Assembly: GCA_905250125.1 (NCBI GenBank)
Contig: CAJNOL010000057.1
Location: forward strand, 124,001 to 188,000
Source: Rotaria sordida
Taxonomy: Eukaryota; Rotifera; Eurotatoria; Philodinida; Philodinidae
Length of the DNA stretch: 64,000 bases
Direction of reading: 5' to 3'
Shown here: positions 1 through 12,053 of the stretch, piece after piece
How positions within the stretch are numbered: the stretch's first letter is position 1
Layout of the letters: each line of letters begins with the position of its first letter
Position numbers and translations under genes: made by a program
Notes under the pieces: model-generated
Seen by the model: the letters and a program-made list of their open reading frames with translations, nothing else
Databases searched by the model: none
What the model was told of the DNA's origin: nothing

Positions 1-22
1 TTATAATAAACGTCCATCGTCA

Positions 23-3000
23 ATGAATCTATCTCAAACTAATCCTATACCATTTTATACATCTTATTCGGATCCAGATTTATATTCTAGTCTTAATAAT
101 AGTCTTACTTCAATAACAATTAATTCATCATATCCATTAAATACAAATAAAGAAAATCAATTTGGTAAATATGGTGAATGTTATTATTGTTGTTTACTTC
201 GTAGAGATGAAATAAAAGATCGAACTGATATATCATTACAAAAACGTTTAGAATTAATTGGTGATTATGCATCAAGTATATTTTATTTTGAATTATATAA
301 ACAAGAAAAAAATTTAATTGAAAATGGTTTAATATTAAATGATGAATTTTTTCTTAAATTTAATGGTCTAGAAATAATTGATATAACAAATATAATTATT
401 GATTGTTTTCAATTAAACTATAAGAATATACATTGTTTAAAATATTTAACATATCTTTCACTTGAAAATAATGATCTTTCAATAATTCAAATTGATATTC
501 AATATTTAGATCAATTAAATTATTTAAAATTAATTGAAAATCCATTTGAAACATTACCATTAAATTGTTTATCATCAAAATCATTACAATATGTTGAATT
601 ATCTAGACTTGGTCGATTAATTGAAATTGATTCTAATTCAAGAATTTCATCGAAATTAAAAACATTATTAATTACAGAAAGTATATTAATAACATTACCA
701 CAAACATTAGCAGCAGATGCTCGAGCTAAATTAACTAAATTAACATTAAATGGTGTTCCTTGGTGGGGAGCTAGTGGATTGAGTGTTAATGAAGTTGTTA
801 AATATGATTCATTTCTTAAAAAATTTGTTATATTTCTTGATTCGGATGAATTAGGAAAAATTTATCGTATGTATGATGAAGATGTTAATGGAGTTTTATC
901 ATTTTCAGAAATTAATTTAATGAATGCTCATATGTATCGTTATATTCCACGATTAAGACCATCCAATACGAAAATTGTAAGGAATTATATTCTATTTAAG
1001 AGTTCTTTTTTTGTAAAACACGATCTAAAAGGAGCGTTGAAAGTATAAGGGTAGAAATTTGCTTCTCCACCTCTACAGATGTTCTAGATAGACATAATAA
1101 TGAAACTAAAGTATACTGTATGATTATTGACTAATGTTCGCGATACAATTAAAGACAAGTAGGTGTAAGCTCGATAGCTCAAGACAGTTTTTTGATCTGA
1201 TACTATATAAAATAAAACAGCGTCCAATGTTCTTTACTTTCGATTGCTGGAAACTACAAATCGTTAGCTGTTGCCTTTGTCGAGTTATTGAACTTACATT
1301 TACTGCTCTTTAATTCTGGCATCGAGAATTAGCTGACAAGAATGGTAAAATATAATAAAACGACAATATATATATATATAAGTCTGTCTAATGAAAGAGA
1401 AAGAGAATAAAACAATTTCTCTGTGATTAATAAGACCAGCTACGTCGAGTTTTACATTTTAATCATGCAGAAATTGTGCTAACAACTTTCTTTATACATT
1501 CTTATTTTTAGCCGAATTCTGGTCGATCATCTGTTGAACCAACAAATACAAATGAATCCGATATTTTAAAACAAGAATCATTTAGTAGTGATTTATCGGG
1601 TATTCCATCAGTGATATTCTATCTTGAAAATTTAACTGAACTTAGTATGGAATATCAAGGTATTAAAGTTGTACCAGATGTAATTAAAAATTTAAAATCT
1701 TTAGTTATATTTAATTTAAATTATTGTATTGAACTTGAAACATTAAGTGCAGAAGTAGGATTTTTACCACTTCGAGAACTTAATTTAACTGGATGTGTTT
1801 CATTAAAAACGCCACCAATAGAAATTACACGTCGTGGTCATACACAAACAATGGCATTTTTACAACGATTAATTAGTGGTTCTACACCATGTAAAAGAAC
1901 AAAACTTATGTTAGTTGGTCTTGGTGGAGCAGGGAAAACAAGTTTAGTACGTGCTTTTCTTGAATCACATTCTGATACACCACCAGCAGTTACCGATGGT
2001 ATTGATATTGTCAAATGGAAAGTACCATTAAATGAACCTGATGATTTTCTTGAATTTAGTGTATGGGATTTTGCTGGACAATCTGTTTATTATCATACTC
2101 ATCAAGTAAAATATATAAATATCTTTGTTTTTTCTAATATTAAAAAAATGGTTTTTTTTTTACTATTCTAAATTTAGTTTTTTTTGGCTAAGAAAGCTGT
2201 TTATGTACTTGCATGGAATATTCGTCTTGGAGCTGAACATGCTGGTCTTGATTTTTGGCTTTCTTCAATTTGTTGTCATGCACCAAATGCACCTATATTT
2301 GTTGTTGGTACACATTCAGATTTAGTATCTCGTATTGATTTACGTCAAGATGATCTTAAACGGCGGTATCCTCAAATAACTGGATTCTTTAATGTTAGTA
2401 CATATACAGGTGATAATGTTAGTGAATTAATTGAAAGTATTATTAAAACAACATTAGCATTACCTTATATGGATGAACAAATTCCAAAAGCCTGGTTAGG
2501 TTTTGAACAATTAATTGCTGCATGTGATGATGATATACTTGAATATAATCAAGTAGCAGATATAGCTCATAATGCTGGTATATTTGATCCAGGTGAAGTT
2601 CTTCAATCTATACAATTCTTACATGATCTTGGTTCTTTACAATATTTTTCTTCGGAACATTTAAAAAATTATGTTGTTATTAATCCACAATGGATTATTA
2701 ATGTTATGGCATGTATTGTTAGTATTAAAGATAGTCCTGTCACAAATGGACGCCTGTTTCATTCAGATATAGATATCATTTGGGGAGATTATGATGGAAA
2801 ATTACGTCCTTGGATTTTAAAATTGACCGAAGCATTCGATTTAACATTTCCAGTGCCTGATCAAAATATGAATTTAGTACCATGTCTCTTACCTGAAGAA
2901 GAACCTGAAGTATAATTATTTCATTTTTTGTTTTTTATTTATTGACTATTGTCAATCAATTTCAATTTCATATTTTTAGTATACATGGAATGATGATATT

Positions 3001-6000
3001 AGCGATACAGATATTCGAGAAATGAAGATTACTTATACATTTAATTATTTACCAGGTATGTCATATCGAAATTATATCGGTTTACAACAAAAAATGGAAT
3101 CGATTGCATCGCTGATTGATGAAGTAGCAATTTTTCTATATAATTGTGTCGAAGCTTTAAATGATTGTCGATCTATTCAGATAATGCTAAGTTCTCTAGC
3201 TAGAATGAAACAAATCTTTAGAATATCATGACTCGATTTAAACAATATTTGAACATTGCATTAATAGAAAAAACTGATTCATACTTAAACAAATTAAATG
3301 CTTATTAAATTTAGGCTTACATTGAGTCAAACAAACATTTCTACTGACTGAATCTTTTAATGCTTATCGTGTTCTAATATATTGTTTATGCATCAATTCG
3401 ATGTCAATTATATTAGTAAAGTAAAATACCATATATTAGAAGAAAGACATAATATAGAAGAGTCATTCCACATCTTCAATTAGATGCTCACCGTATCTTC
3501 ATTGTCAGTCTTGCCATTTTATGTCAAAATGAAGACCAACATTCACAGTAAAATCTCGAAATAAAATCAATCCTGCCTAGATGTTACGAGGAAATGTTTC
3601 TGAGTGTCAAATTGCTTTTAAGTTCGGATTATGTGCATCACGTACATTCTAATGAGCTATGAATGCCTTGAAAAGAGCTCGGGCTAATATCGGAATTTGC
3701 TATTTTTAAGCTAAGGGTACGAACTCTTTTCAGAGTCCTCATAGCTCATTAGAACTTACACAATGCATATAGTTCTGACTCAAAAGCGATTTGACACTTA
3801 GAAACATTTTCTTGTTAACATCATCTAAATAATTTTTTAAATATATTTTCATTAATACTGATATGTATGGGTTTAAAATGAAAAATTTAACTTTTAATTG
3901 TAATATCATCAATTAATTGATAATTATTTTCGTAATTAGTTGATTTAAAATAACTTTGTCAACTGGTGTAACTTCAACATGATGTAAAATTATATATTTA
4001 ATATTTCTGTTGGCTTTTTTTACATAGCCGGTTTGTTCAATCGGGCACAAGTTCGTCTTTTTCAATTTTCTGATAAATCAACAATTTGGCGTTATGGTTC
4101 ATTACTAGTGAAAAATAATCATCGAGCAGTTGTAATACGTTCAGATGGTTTGTTTGAAATTGTATTTATTTTCATATTTTATTTACAATTATCCTTTTTT
4201 TTTTCAGATCGACATATTATCATTAAAATTCAAGGTGTTCGACCAGATAATATTCTTTTCTTAATTCATGAAGTATTTGAAAATCTTGTTAATGAATCAT
4301 TTTTTGGTGTTACATATGATATTGCTTTTCCATGTCCAGATTGTCTTGATTCAGTAGGATTTTTTATAGCTATAATATAAAATCAAATAAATAGATATTT
4401 TTCTTTCTTTTAGCGTATAAATGAACCTTGGCAATTTTCATCTTCACTTATCAATCGAGCTATTGAACTTAAATCACCATCTATTCAATGTCATCGATTT
4501 TTTCATGTCGCATCTGTTACTGATTGTAAGATTTCTAATTTATATTGAACATATTCAGTATTCATACATTTATTTTATTAATAGTACAAGCACTTATTCC
4601 ACCAGATAGTAAAAGTAATTATGATTTACATTTGGAATATTCCGTACGTGATCTTAAATCTTACAAACAAAATATGGCAGTTGATATCGTATATATCTAT
4701 CCATCAGAACATATTCCAACGGCATCCGAAATCAATGAGAAAGTTGATCCTAGAAAAATTAAAGATGAATTAACAAGTATATTCTAAGAAAAAAAATAAT
4801 GTTTATTTATTTATTTATTTATTACTTTTTTTCTTATGAAAAATTTAGAACGTAGTTTAACAATTTGGACACCGGAATCGATGAAAGATTTTAAAATTGA
4901 AAATCATTATTTAGTTATTAAAGAAGCACGAATTATTATATTTGGTATTTCAACAGAATTATTAAATCATGCTGATAATAAAAATTTATATGATGCTTTA
5001 CAAATAATAATAAATATTTTACGTAAACCAATTATTCCAGTTTTATTTGGTAGTGATATGAAATGGAAAGAGAGTGATATTGGTGTTGCATTATCAGATA
5101 AACTATATATTAATATGCAAAATCCAAAACGATATGACTATCGTATAAAAGAATTAACTGATTTAATTGAACAAGAAAAAAATCAAAAAAATCAAAATCA
5201 ACAAGTACGAGATCAACCAACCGATGTTTTTCTAAGTTATTGTTGGGCAAATTCACATGATGCTATCAATAAAGGTATACAAATGATCTAATTTCATATT
5301 TTAAAATAGATTATTTTGTTGTTTTTTTACGTCTAGGTACAAAGCCCACTACAACGTCAATTGGTTGGGGAGATCCTCGAATTTTAAAAGTACTTGTTTT
5401 CTTCATAAGATATATATTTTATTAATTGATAATCATTTTTATTTGGTAGGATTATCTTGAAGAACGTGGATTACATGTTTGGATGGATATTACTCATTTA
5501 GGCAAAAGTGGTGTACTTCATGATATTGTTCATGTATGATATTCATATTCATTTTAAGTTCATATTTCATTTTCTTTTTTGTTTTTTAAGGGTTTAAAAA
5601 ATACAAAACTTGTCATAGCATGTGTATCCGATGAATATACACAAAGTGAAGTTTGTCGTAATGAATTTCTATTTGCAAAAAATACATTAAGACTTCCTGT
5701 TGTATTGGCTATATTTGGTAGTGGTGATAAATGGCGAACGACAGAAGTTGGAATGTGTAGTCTAACATGTCCACAAGTGAATTTTCAATTTGAAAATCCA
5801 ACTGCTTTTGAAGATATCTATAATAATATTAAAAGTAATTTACCTAAACGACCGACTTCAGCTAAAGAAACTTCATCGAACGTCATGGGAAAACCAGGCA
5901 CTGAAGAAACAACAACAGCTGCTTATCAAGTATGAGTTTTACATATAAATATCATTGATCATAGATCATAAATATTCTTTTCTTTAGGAATTATTTGAAT

Positions 6001-7204
6001 TAACACAACGTAAATTTCTTCGTGTAACATCTGGTTTTGCTGAAACAATGAATGCTCGAGCATATCCTCGTTTATTTGCTCTTGATTTTATGGGTGATAA
6101 AGAAAAATCAGCACAAGAATTAGCTCGTATTGAAATGGCTACTGAAATGAATACACAACGTCAACAACAAGATGACAAAGACAATACAGAACGAGATCTC
6201 GAAGCTGAACGACAACGTGATGAAGAACTTCTTCGTGAACAACAAGAAGCTGATGCAACTGCAGATGCTAATTCTAAAGAAAAAGAAATTGTCAAAGAAA
6301 AAGTTAAAACATTATGTATACGTGCACTTTGTGAAAATGAAGAAAATTGGCATCCAGCTGGAAATCCATTTGAAATTACTGAAAAAATTATAATACAAAA
6401 TAGTGCATTATATTTATCACGAGTTATGCTTCTTCTTAAGCAAAGTGATTTAGCATTAGAAATTCTTACTAGTGATGAAGGTGAAATTGAATTACAAAAA
6501 CTTACTGAAGTAATAATAGATGTTGTTTTTTTTGTGTTAATTCACATTTTGATACTTCTTCATTTTCATCATAAATAGATTGCAAATACTATAAATATGG
6601 AAGTAAAAGATTCTTATGGATATTTACGTCGATGTGTAATGGATTGTGATTTAGAAGAAAAATATTCTGGTCTTAAACAATGTCTTATGCCATCAGGCAA
6701 AGTTTTATGGCTTTGTGAACAGCATCAAAACCAACCACGTGTTATACTTGTTACCGGTTCAATTGCTGGTGGTTATAATCGTCCACAAGCTGAAGAAAAA
6801 AGTGAAATAATGAAAGCATTAGTTAAACTTAATGAACGAAGTATATATATATATATATTATATCTATTAATTTCTTTTCTAATTTCACTATTTTTCTTTT
6901 ACTTTATATAGTTGCAAATAATGAATTACCTCCTCCTACTATTAAAGTTTCTAATATTGGAAGTGTTCGTCGTTTATCAACAGAAAAACAACCACAAAGT
7001 AGTCGCCTTTCACGTCGATATAGTCAACAAGAGTCTTCATTAATCAAATCTCGACGACAAAGTACTTTACTAATTGATAAGAATATTGAAGAAAATGATG
7101 ATGAAAATATTCAAACAAATTCAAATGAATTAGACAATGAAAACTCCAGTCTAAAACGAGAAGATAGTACATTAGTCGAATCGACAGACTGTTCAATTAT
7201 GTGA
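23..7204 (+). CDS. LRR / EF-hand / Roc-COR GTPase with tandem TIR-like domains (Roco-family signalling protein)
   Basis: Spliced from 15 exons: 23-976, 1512-2105, 2178-2909, 2980-3055, 4028-4147, 4208-4353, 4414-4525, 4585-4776, 4849-5274, 5337-5389, 5450-5533, 5591-5929, 5988-6509, 6579-6840, 6912-7204. All junctions are GT-AG and keep frame (about 1634 aa). Seen: leucine-rich repeats (about 115-260); a canonical EF-hand loop DEDVNGVLSFSE (285-296); more LRRs; a Roc GTPase with P-loop GLGGAGKTS (about 454), switch-II motif DFAGQ and a THSD version of NKxD; a COR-like region; a degenerate TIR-like domain (about 940-1090); a second TIR starting VFLSYCW (about 1098) with SEVCRNE (about 1183); then a Glu/Gln-rich coil and a Ser-rich tail ending at TGA. 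No kinase domain is present. Family knowledge suggests a cytosolic GTPase-regulated scaffold, possibly in innate immunity or NAD+ cleavage; that role is inference. The frame stays open upstream of ATG 23, so 5' exons may lie outside the window. Confidence 0.85.
3056..4027 (+). other. Large intron 4 of the Roco-TIR gene
   Basis: This 972-nt intron contrasts with neighbours of about 55-80 nt. Its donor follows the exon ending in CCAG and its acceptor is ACATAG. Joining G with CC restores an in-frame Ala and continues the COR-like sequence. The excess length is partly explained by a foldback repeat at 3578-3830. Confidence 0.8.
3578..3830. repeat. Foldback (MITE-like) element, family A copy 1
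   Basis: The left part (TAGATGTTACGAG, then GAAATGTTTCTGAGTGTCAA) is the reverse complement, with mismatches, of the right part (TTGACACTTAGAAACATTTT, then TTAACATCATCT). Arms are about 110 bp around a short loop. It resembles copies at 24163-24712 and 36440-36850 and sits in intron 4 of the Roco gene. No ORF was seen inside. Confidence 0.8.
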
Positions 7205-8017
7205 ATGTGATATACTTGTAATCATCCATGTTTAGGACAGTTGGTAAAAGAACATTTACTCATCGGACAGTTAAGGAAGGATATTTGTACAAAAAATCGG
7301 TTTAAAGAGCGACTACTTGAAAAGTCTATATAAAAACAGTGTATAGATCCTCGTTAGAAATTATGTCAACCCCACTAGTAAAAGAAAAATACAAACATCA
7401 TTTGTAATCTAAATTGAAGAAAAAATATTTCATAACGACAGTGAATGTTTGTTAAGTTTGTATTTGTCATTGTCTGCCAAACTTAGCTTTTGAATGATTT
7501 CATGATATCATCCGAGTAGTAATCTTTCCACAAGATAAAATCAATAATAATAGAATTTGGATTACTTATCGTTTAATGTCTGCAAAAATGTTAACAAAAA
7601 ACAGCATTTCTAAAGTCTGATATTAATTTTTGGCATTTAAGAAGGAGTGACTCACATAAATTTTTGGATGATAATAATATTTTTACGAAGTGATGTAACT
7701 TGTATGGAAATTTTGTCCTTATAATTACTTCTAATTTTATTAGAATAATCAAACTAGAACGTACTGTTCGTTTATAACTAAATAATAAATAACAACCCTT
7801 AACTTTTCTGGAAACAGATTTTATGAACAAATATCCGTGCGCAGCTCTCCGACAAGCAAATGTTCTTCGGGGCAGCTGTCTATTTTTCCGGTTACCAATG
7901 TTTTGATTTGTTATGTGTATTTCAGGTTTTTGGATATTGTTCTTGAACTGTTCAATGCATTTAACAGAAGTTTTCGTTTTTGTGATACGATGCTATGCAT
8001 GTTTTCTTGAAAAATGC

Positions 8018-8044
8018 TAATAAATAAATAAATAAATAAATAAA
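8018..8044. repeat. (AATA)n microsatellite
   Basis: About six tandem copies of the AATA unit, in non-coding sequence downstream of the Roco gene. Confidence 0.9.
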
Positions 8045-9374
8045 AACTGAAGAAAAAAATCTCTAGTACTAAATTTTAAAAGAATTTTATCGATACCAAG
8101 ACTTTACTCAAATTTTATAATTCAGTTAATTTCGATAGAATTTATCTGCAGTTTTCAAACGTATTCAATTCACATTACATGTAATTTTGTAAATGCAAAT
8201 AAAGGTAATATTTCTTAACGTAGAAATCAATGAAGTTTCATTCAGTTGAACTTACTCAATTATTGTTAAAGAATGTTTGCGTTGACTGAATATATGTTCC
8301 TTCGAAACTTGATGTGTACAATCAATGTTTTCTTTGGTAAAAGAAGACTCAAAAATATTGAAGTATTTGTTGACTGTGGATGAAGAGTGTGAATGTTGAG
8401 GATGGATGTCCCCTTGAACTACACCCACACTCCACCCTTTAGAACTCATAAATACTTCAAATTCGTTTTTTTTAGAAACCTTTGATTTTCGAGACACCAC
8501 AGCCACCGTGAAAATACTTGGTTTTCGTGAGAAAAGTTTCTTATAGGTTTTCGAGTATGCTCACTTCAAATCTAGCATCAGAAAGCTTTTTAGGAGCCTT
8601 CCAGAAATTTGTCTAGAAATCTAGTCCTTTGAAATATCTTTTTTAATGAAATAATCAAATTTAGTTGTTTTCTCTGTTTTAGCAGATGCTAATTATAATT
8701 TTGGCAAGTAAACGCACGTCGTCATTCTCTTAGTGCCCACTAACACTCTATGGCTCTTATTTTCATGCAGTTGGCCAAGTCACTAAGCTTGTTTTGCAGA
8801 TTCTAGACTGGTATTTCTAGGTCATTTTTCATGCTTCCAACATGACCATACAACAACCAGCACCGAACATCATCAATCTAGTTTATGATCTTTATAGACT
8901 CATAGTTTAATGTCATTGTTGATGAAAATAGTTAAAAAAGAATTTTCATCGAAAGCTGGGCTTTTGGTGGAAAAACATTGGGTTTTAGACTATCTGAGAA
9001 ACACTCTGTCCGATACGATTTCTCGCGCTAATCCTAAATATGTCATTACTTTGCTCTAAAAGTGCTTCGGAAGTTAGAAAAATAATAAAAACTTACAAAA
9101 ACCAAGGTTTTTCGGAAAATCTATAGCTCAGCCCAGAAGCATTTGTACATTTTTGTGGATACAAAGTAGGCGCGTCACATAGAGAAGAATTATCTGTGAA
9201 AGCTTCGTCCAAATCGGAGCTATGGAAAATAGTAGAACGCCACTTTACTGAAGACATCTTTTTGCATTACGCTTCAGTGTAGAAAGAAAGATCATTTTTT
9301 CGAATGAAAAAGAGATAAAACAAAACTTTTTCACAAATTAATAGAGACCCAAAGTTCTACTTCGAGGATATACA

Positions 9375-10360
9375 GGATGCAAAAAAATACTTACGCTTCC
9401 CTCTACAACTTAAAGTATAAATGATATCACAAAGTGTTGTATACCAAATTAAAGCTCATGAAAAGCTGCATCTATGAGTATAATTAGAGCAACTATTGTC
9501 TATGAAAATATTGAAATATCTTGAATTACATACCAAAATGTACTTGTATTTTACGATTTTCAGTTTTCATGTAGTTATTTTCATCAAAAATAATAGCAGA
9601 TTCGTAATCTTCATCAAAAATTGCATCTATAGACATGTCATTTGTATATTTTTGACGAAAAAAGGTTTTTCGAAAAATCTTGCGGTGTACCTCAGATAAA
9701 AAATTTCAAAAGATTTTTTTAAACTGAAATATCTCGATTTATATATCACTTGATGGAGTTTTTCACGGAAATCACGAATTTGATATTATTTTTGTTGAAA
9801 AATGTAATAAAAAAAGCAAAAATTGCAATATACAAGCCCGTTTGGGCACAAAAAATGCTATAGACTTTACAACATCGGATTTAAAAAAGAACTATCATAT
9901 CCTCTCGCCAGCTTAAATTGTAAATCATAGAGCTTCGAATTTATTAGAAATATGAGCCTCTTACAAATGTACGTTTATGAAAAAATTTCAGAAATTTGTA
10001 TGACTCCCTTCATCAGCTTTGAGAGCATCAAATCTTTTTCTCAGAGTATTTTTTCGAAAAATCTTTTATCGTCAAAAATATACAAATGACATGTTTATAG
10101 ATGCAATTTTTGATGAAGATTACGAATCTGCTATTATTTTTGATGAAAATAACTACATGAAAAATGAAAATCGTAAAATACAAGTATATTTTGGCATGTA
10201 ATTCAAGATATTTCAATATTTTCACAGACAATAGTTGCTCTAATTACACTCATAGATGCAGCTTTTCATGAGCTTTAATTTGATATAAAATACTTTTTGA
10301 TATCATTTATACTTTGAGTTGTACAGGGGGAGAGGCGTAAGTATTTTGTTACATCTTGTA
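9375..10360. repeat. Long inverted repeat, about 330-bp arms
   Basis: The left arm (about 9375-9705) and right arm (about 10015-10360) are reverse complements with scattered mismatches; for example TTGAATTACATACC at 9520 mirrors the sequence around 10195-10210. The arms flank a roughly 310-bp spacer. Short ORFs on opposite strands, one in each arm, would encode nearly the same peptide only because the arms are copies. It looks like a non-autonomous DNA transposon or foldback element. Confidence 0.85.
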
Positions 10361-10699
10361 TTAACGAAAGTCGTGAAATTTGCATGGAAATAAATCTAGT
10401 TATGATAAAATGTAAAGTAAAATAAAATGCTTTACTATCATCTTTATTTATATAAAAAAAAATAGAAATTAAGATGAATTACAAACACCTACAAAAGTAT
10501 TTATTTTTTTGTAATATTATGCTTCTATTGCCATTTGATATTGTACAAATGATCACAACATAGTTTTTAATTCGGCTTTAAAGTGACTTGTCATGATGAT
10601 CTATGAAACTATTATTTATCAATAGTTTGACACACATTGTTGGAGAATGAACCTATAGAAAATATGAAAGTTTCAAAGTTAATTTTTTCAAATAGAAGA

Positions 10700-11345
10700 G
10701 AATTGACAAATGTAACGGATGGTGCAAAAGTTCTGCATTAATTTTGTTTTCAGTATAGCTTGATAACAACTCGTCGTGGAGATCTCAATCTTTTTCTTGC
10801 TAGAAAGTATATAATTTATACTGCAAAGCCGTAAAAAAATTAAATTAGTTCGAAATATTTACCGCAGGCTGAAAAGTAGCTTGCAACTTTACACAAAGTT
10901 AGTGATGAGTAGTGCATTTGATCGATTTATCTTGTACTCAATTTTCAAAATTTTTAGGCACGTCATGTATGAGTGTCACCAACACGACGCGGACTTTCTA
11001 ACAGCATCAAAATATTCGAGTTACAAAAGCTGAAGATTCCATAAGAAACAATTTTATTGAAGAACTTGATTTTTCCTCTACAACAGCCAATGAAGTTTTT
11101 CTCATAATTTCGAATATTCTGTTTTATACGATGTGCTTTTGTGGAGAGCTCACTAAACTCTAATTGGACATAAAATATGAATTTTTACTAGAAATATTGT
11201 TACACAGATTTGTAGTAGAGACTTTGCTCTTTCCAACAAAAAATTTATCAAGTCTCCAAGACGAGTTGTTTTTACACTATACTGAAAAAAGCAAAAAATT
11301 AATGTAGAACTTTTGTACCATCTGTTATATGCACTTTTCTAGAAA
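10700..11345. repeat. Inverted repeat, about 130-bp arms
   Basis: The left arm (about 10700-10830, containing GGTGCAAAAGTTCTGCATTA) is the diverged reverse complement of the right arm (about 11215-11345, containing AATGTAGAACTTTTGTACCA). The spacer is about 380 bp with no ORF of note. It lies next to the 9375-10360 element, so this spacer may be a nested or clustered insertion site. Confidence 0.75.
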
Positions 11346-11971
11346 TCGCCTTTAGTTTTATAAAACAATATAGCAATATTATTAAGTGCATCAATATCAG
11401 CATGAATTATGTCAGGCAAAGAAAAAAAACATAATAAAGTCGAATCATTCGATGAATATTTTACAGAACTAAAAATTCTAAATGATTGAAAAATAATCGG
11501 TATAACATGAATTGTTCATATTTTATCAATATATATAAAGGACGAAAGTATTACTTTTTTTTGTTCATAGAATTGTTACTAACATATCATTTGACTAGTT
11601 GATTGTTTCGATTATAGTAACATGCCGATATAACGATCGAACGAAGGTAGATGAGTAGGAGTAAAAGAATGTCAAGGGTTATATACGCACACATTTACTT
11701 CGATCCCTTTGTATGTGCATCTTCGTTTTTTTTTCTTTTTCTTTATCGATCGGCAGGTTTCTTGTCAAAACAGTTCGGTCAACAAATCTATAGTTTCATA
11801 CAAACGATTAGTTTCCGCCTTCACAATCGTTGTCGATCGATATAAATGACTTTTTGACACGAACCAATTAGGAAAAAGAAAGACAACGGGAGAGAAAAGA
11901 ATAGTAAAAGATTATGATCATTGCATAGATTCGAAAAAGAGAAGGCATATTATGATGATCGAAATCATTTG

Positions 11972-11981
11972 NNNNNNNNNN
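11972..11981. other. Assembly gap (10 N) with duplicated flanks
   Basis: The 47 bases at 11925-11971 are identical to 11982-12028 directly after the Ns. A perfect repeat on both sides of a fixed 10-N gap is typical of a scaffolding join where two overlapping contig ends were not merged. Confidence 0.95.
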
Positions 11982-12053
11982 ATAGATTCGAAAAAGAGAA
12001 GGCATATTATGATGATCGAAATCATTTGAATAGTATTCTCTAAGACACCGCCA

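Larger units (their letters stand above)
7205..12053. other. 4.8-kb gene-free spacer with inverted repeats
   Basis: No ORF here shows a recognisable domain or connects to others through splice sites. The stretch holds an AATA microsatellite (8018-8044), a long inverted repeat (9375-10360), a second one (10700-11345) and an assembly gap with duplicated flanks (11925-12028). Positions 8050-9370 and 11350-11900 show nothing I can name. Confidence 0.6.

Noticed and set aside
8018..8044. Short tandem array considered as CRISPR or satellite
   Set aside because: Simple AATA microsatellite with no spacers.
8252..8506. 84-codon minus ORF in the left spacer
   Set aside because: No homology recognised and no splice connections.
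9496..9699. 67-codon ORF (+), with a near-identical ORF at 10028-10231 (-)
   Set aside because: They are the two arms of an inverted repeat read on opposite strands; low-complexity, Ile/Phe-rich translation with no motif.
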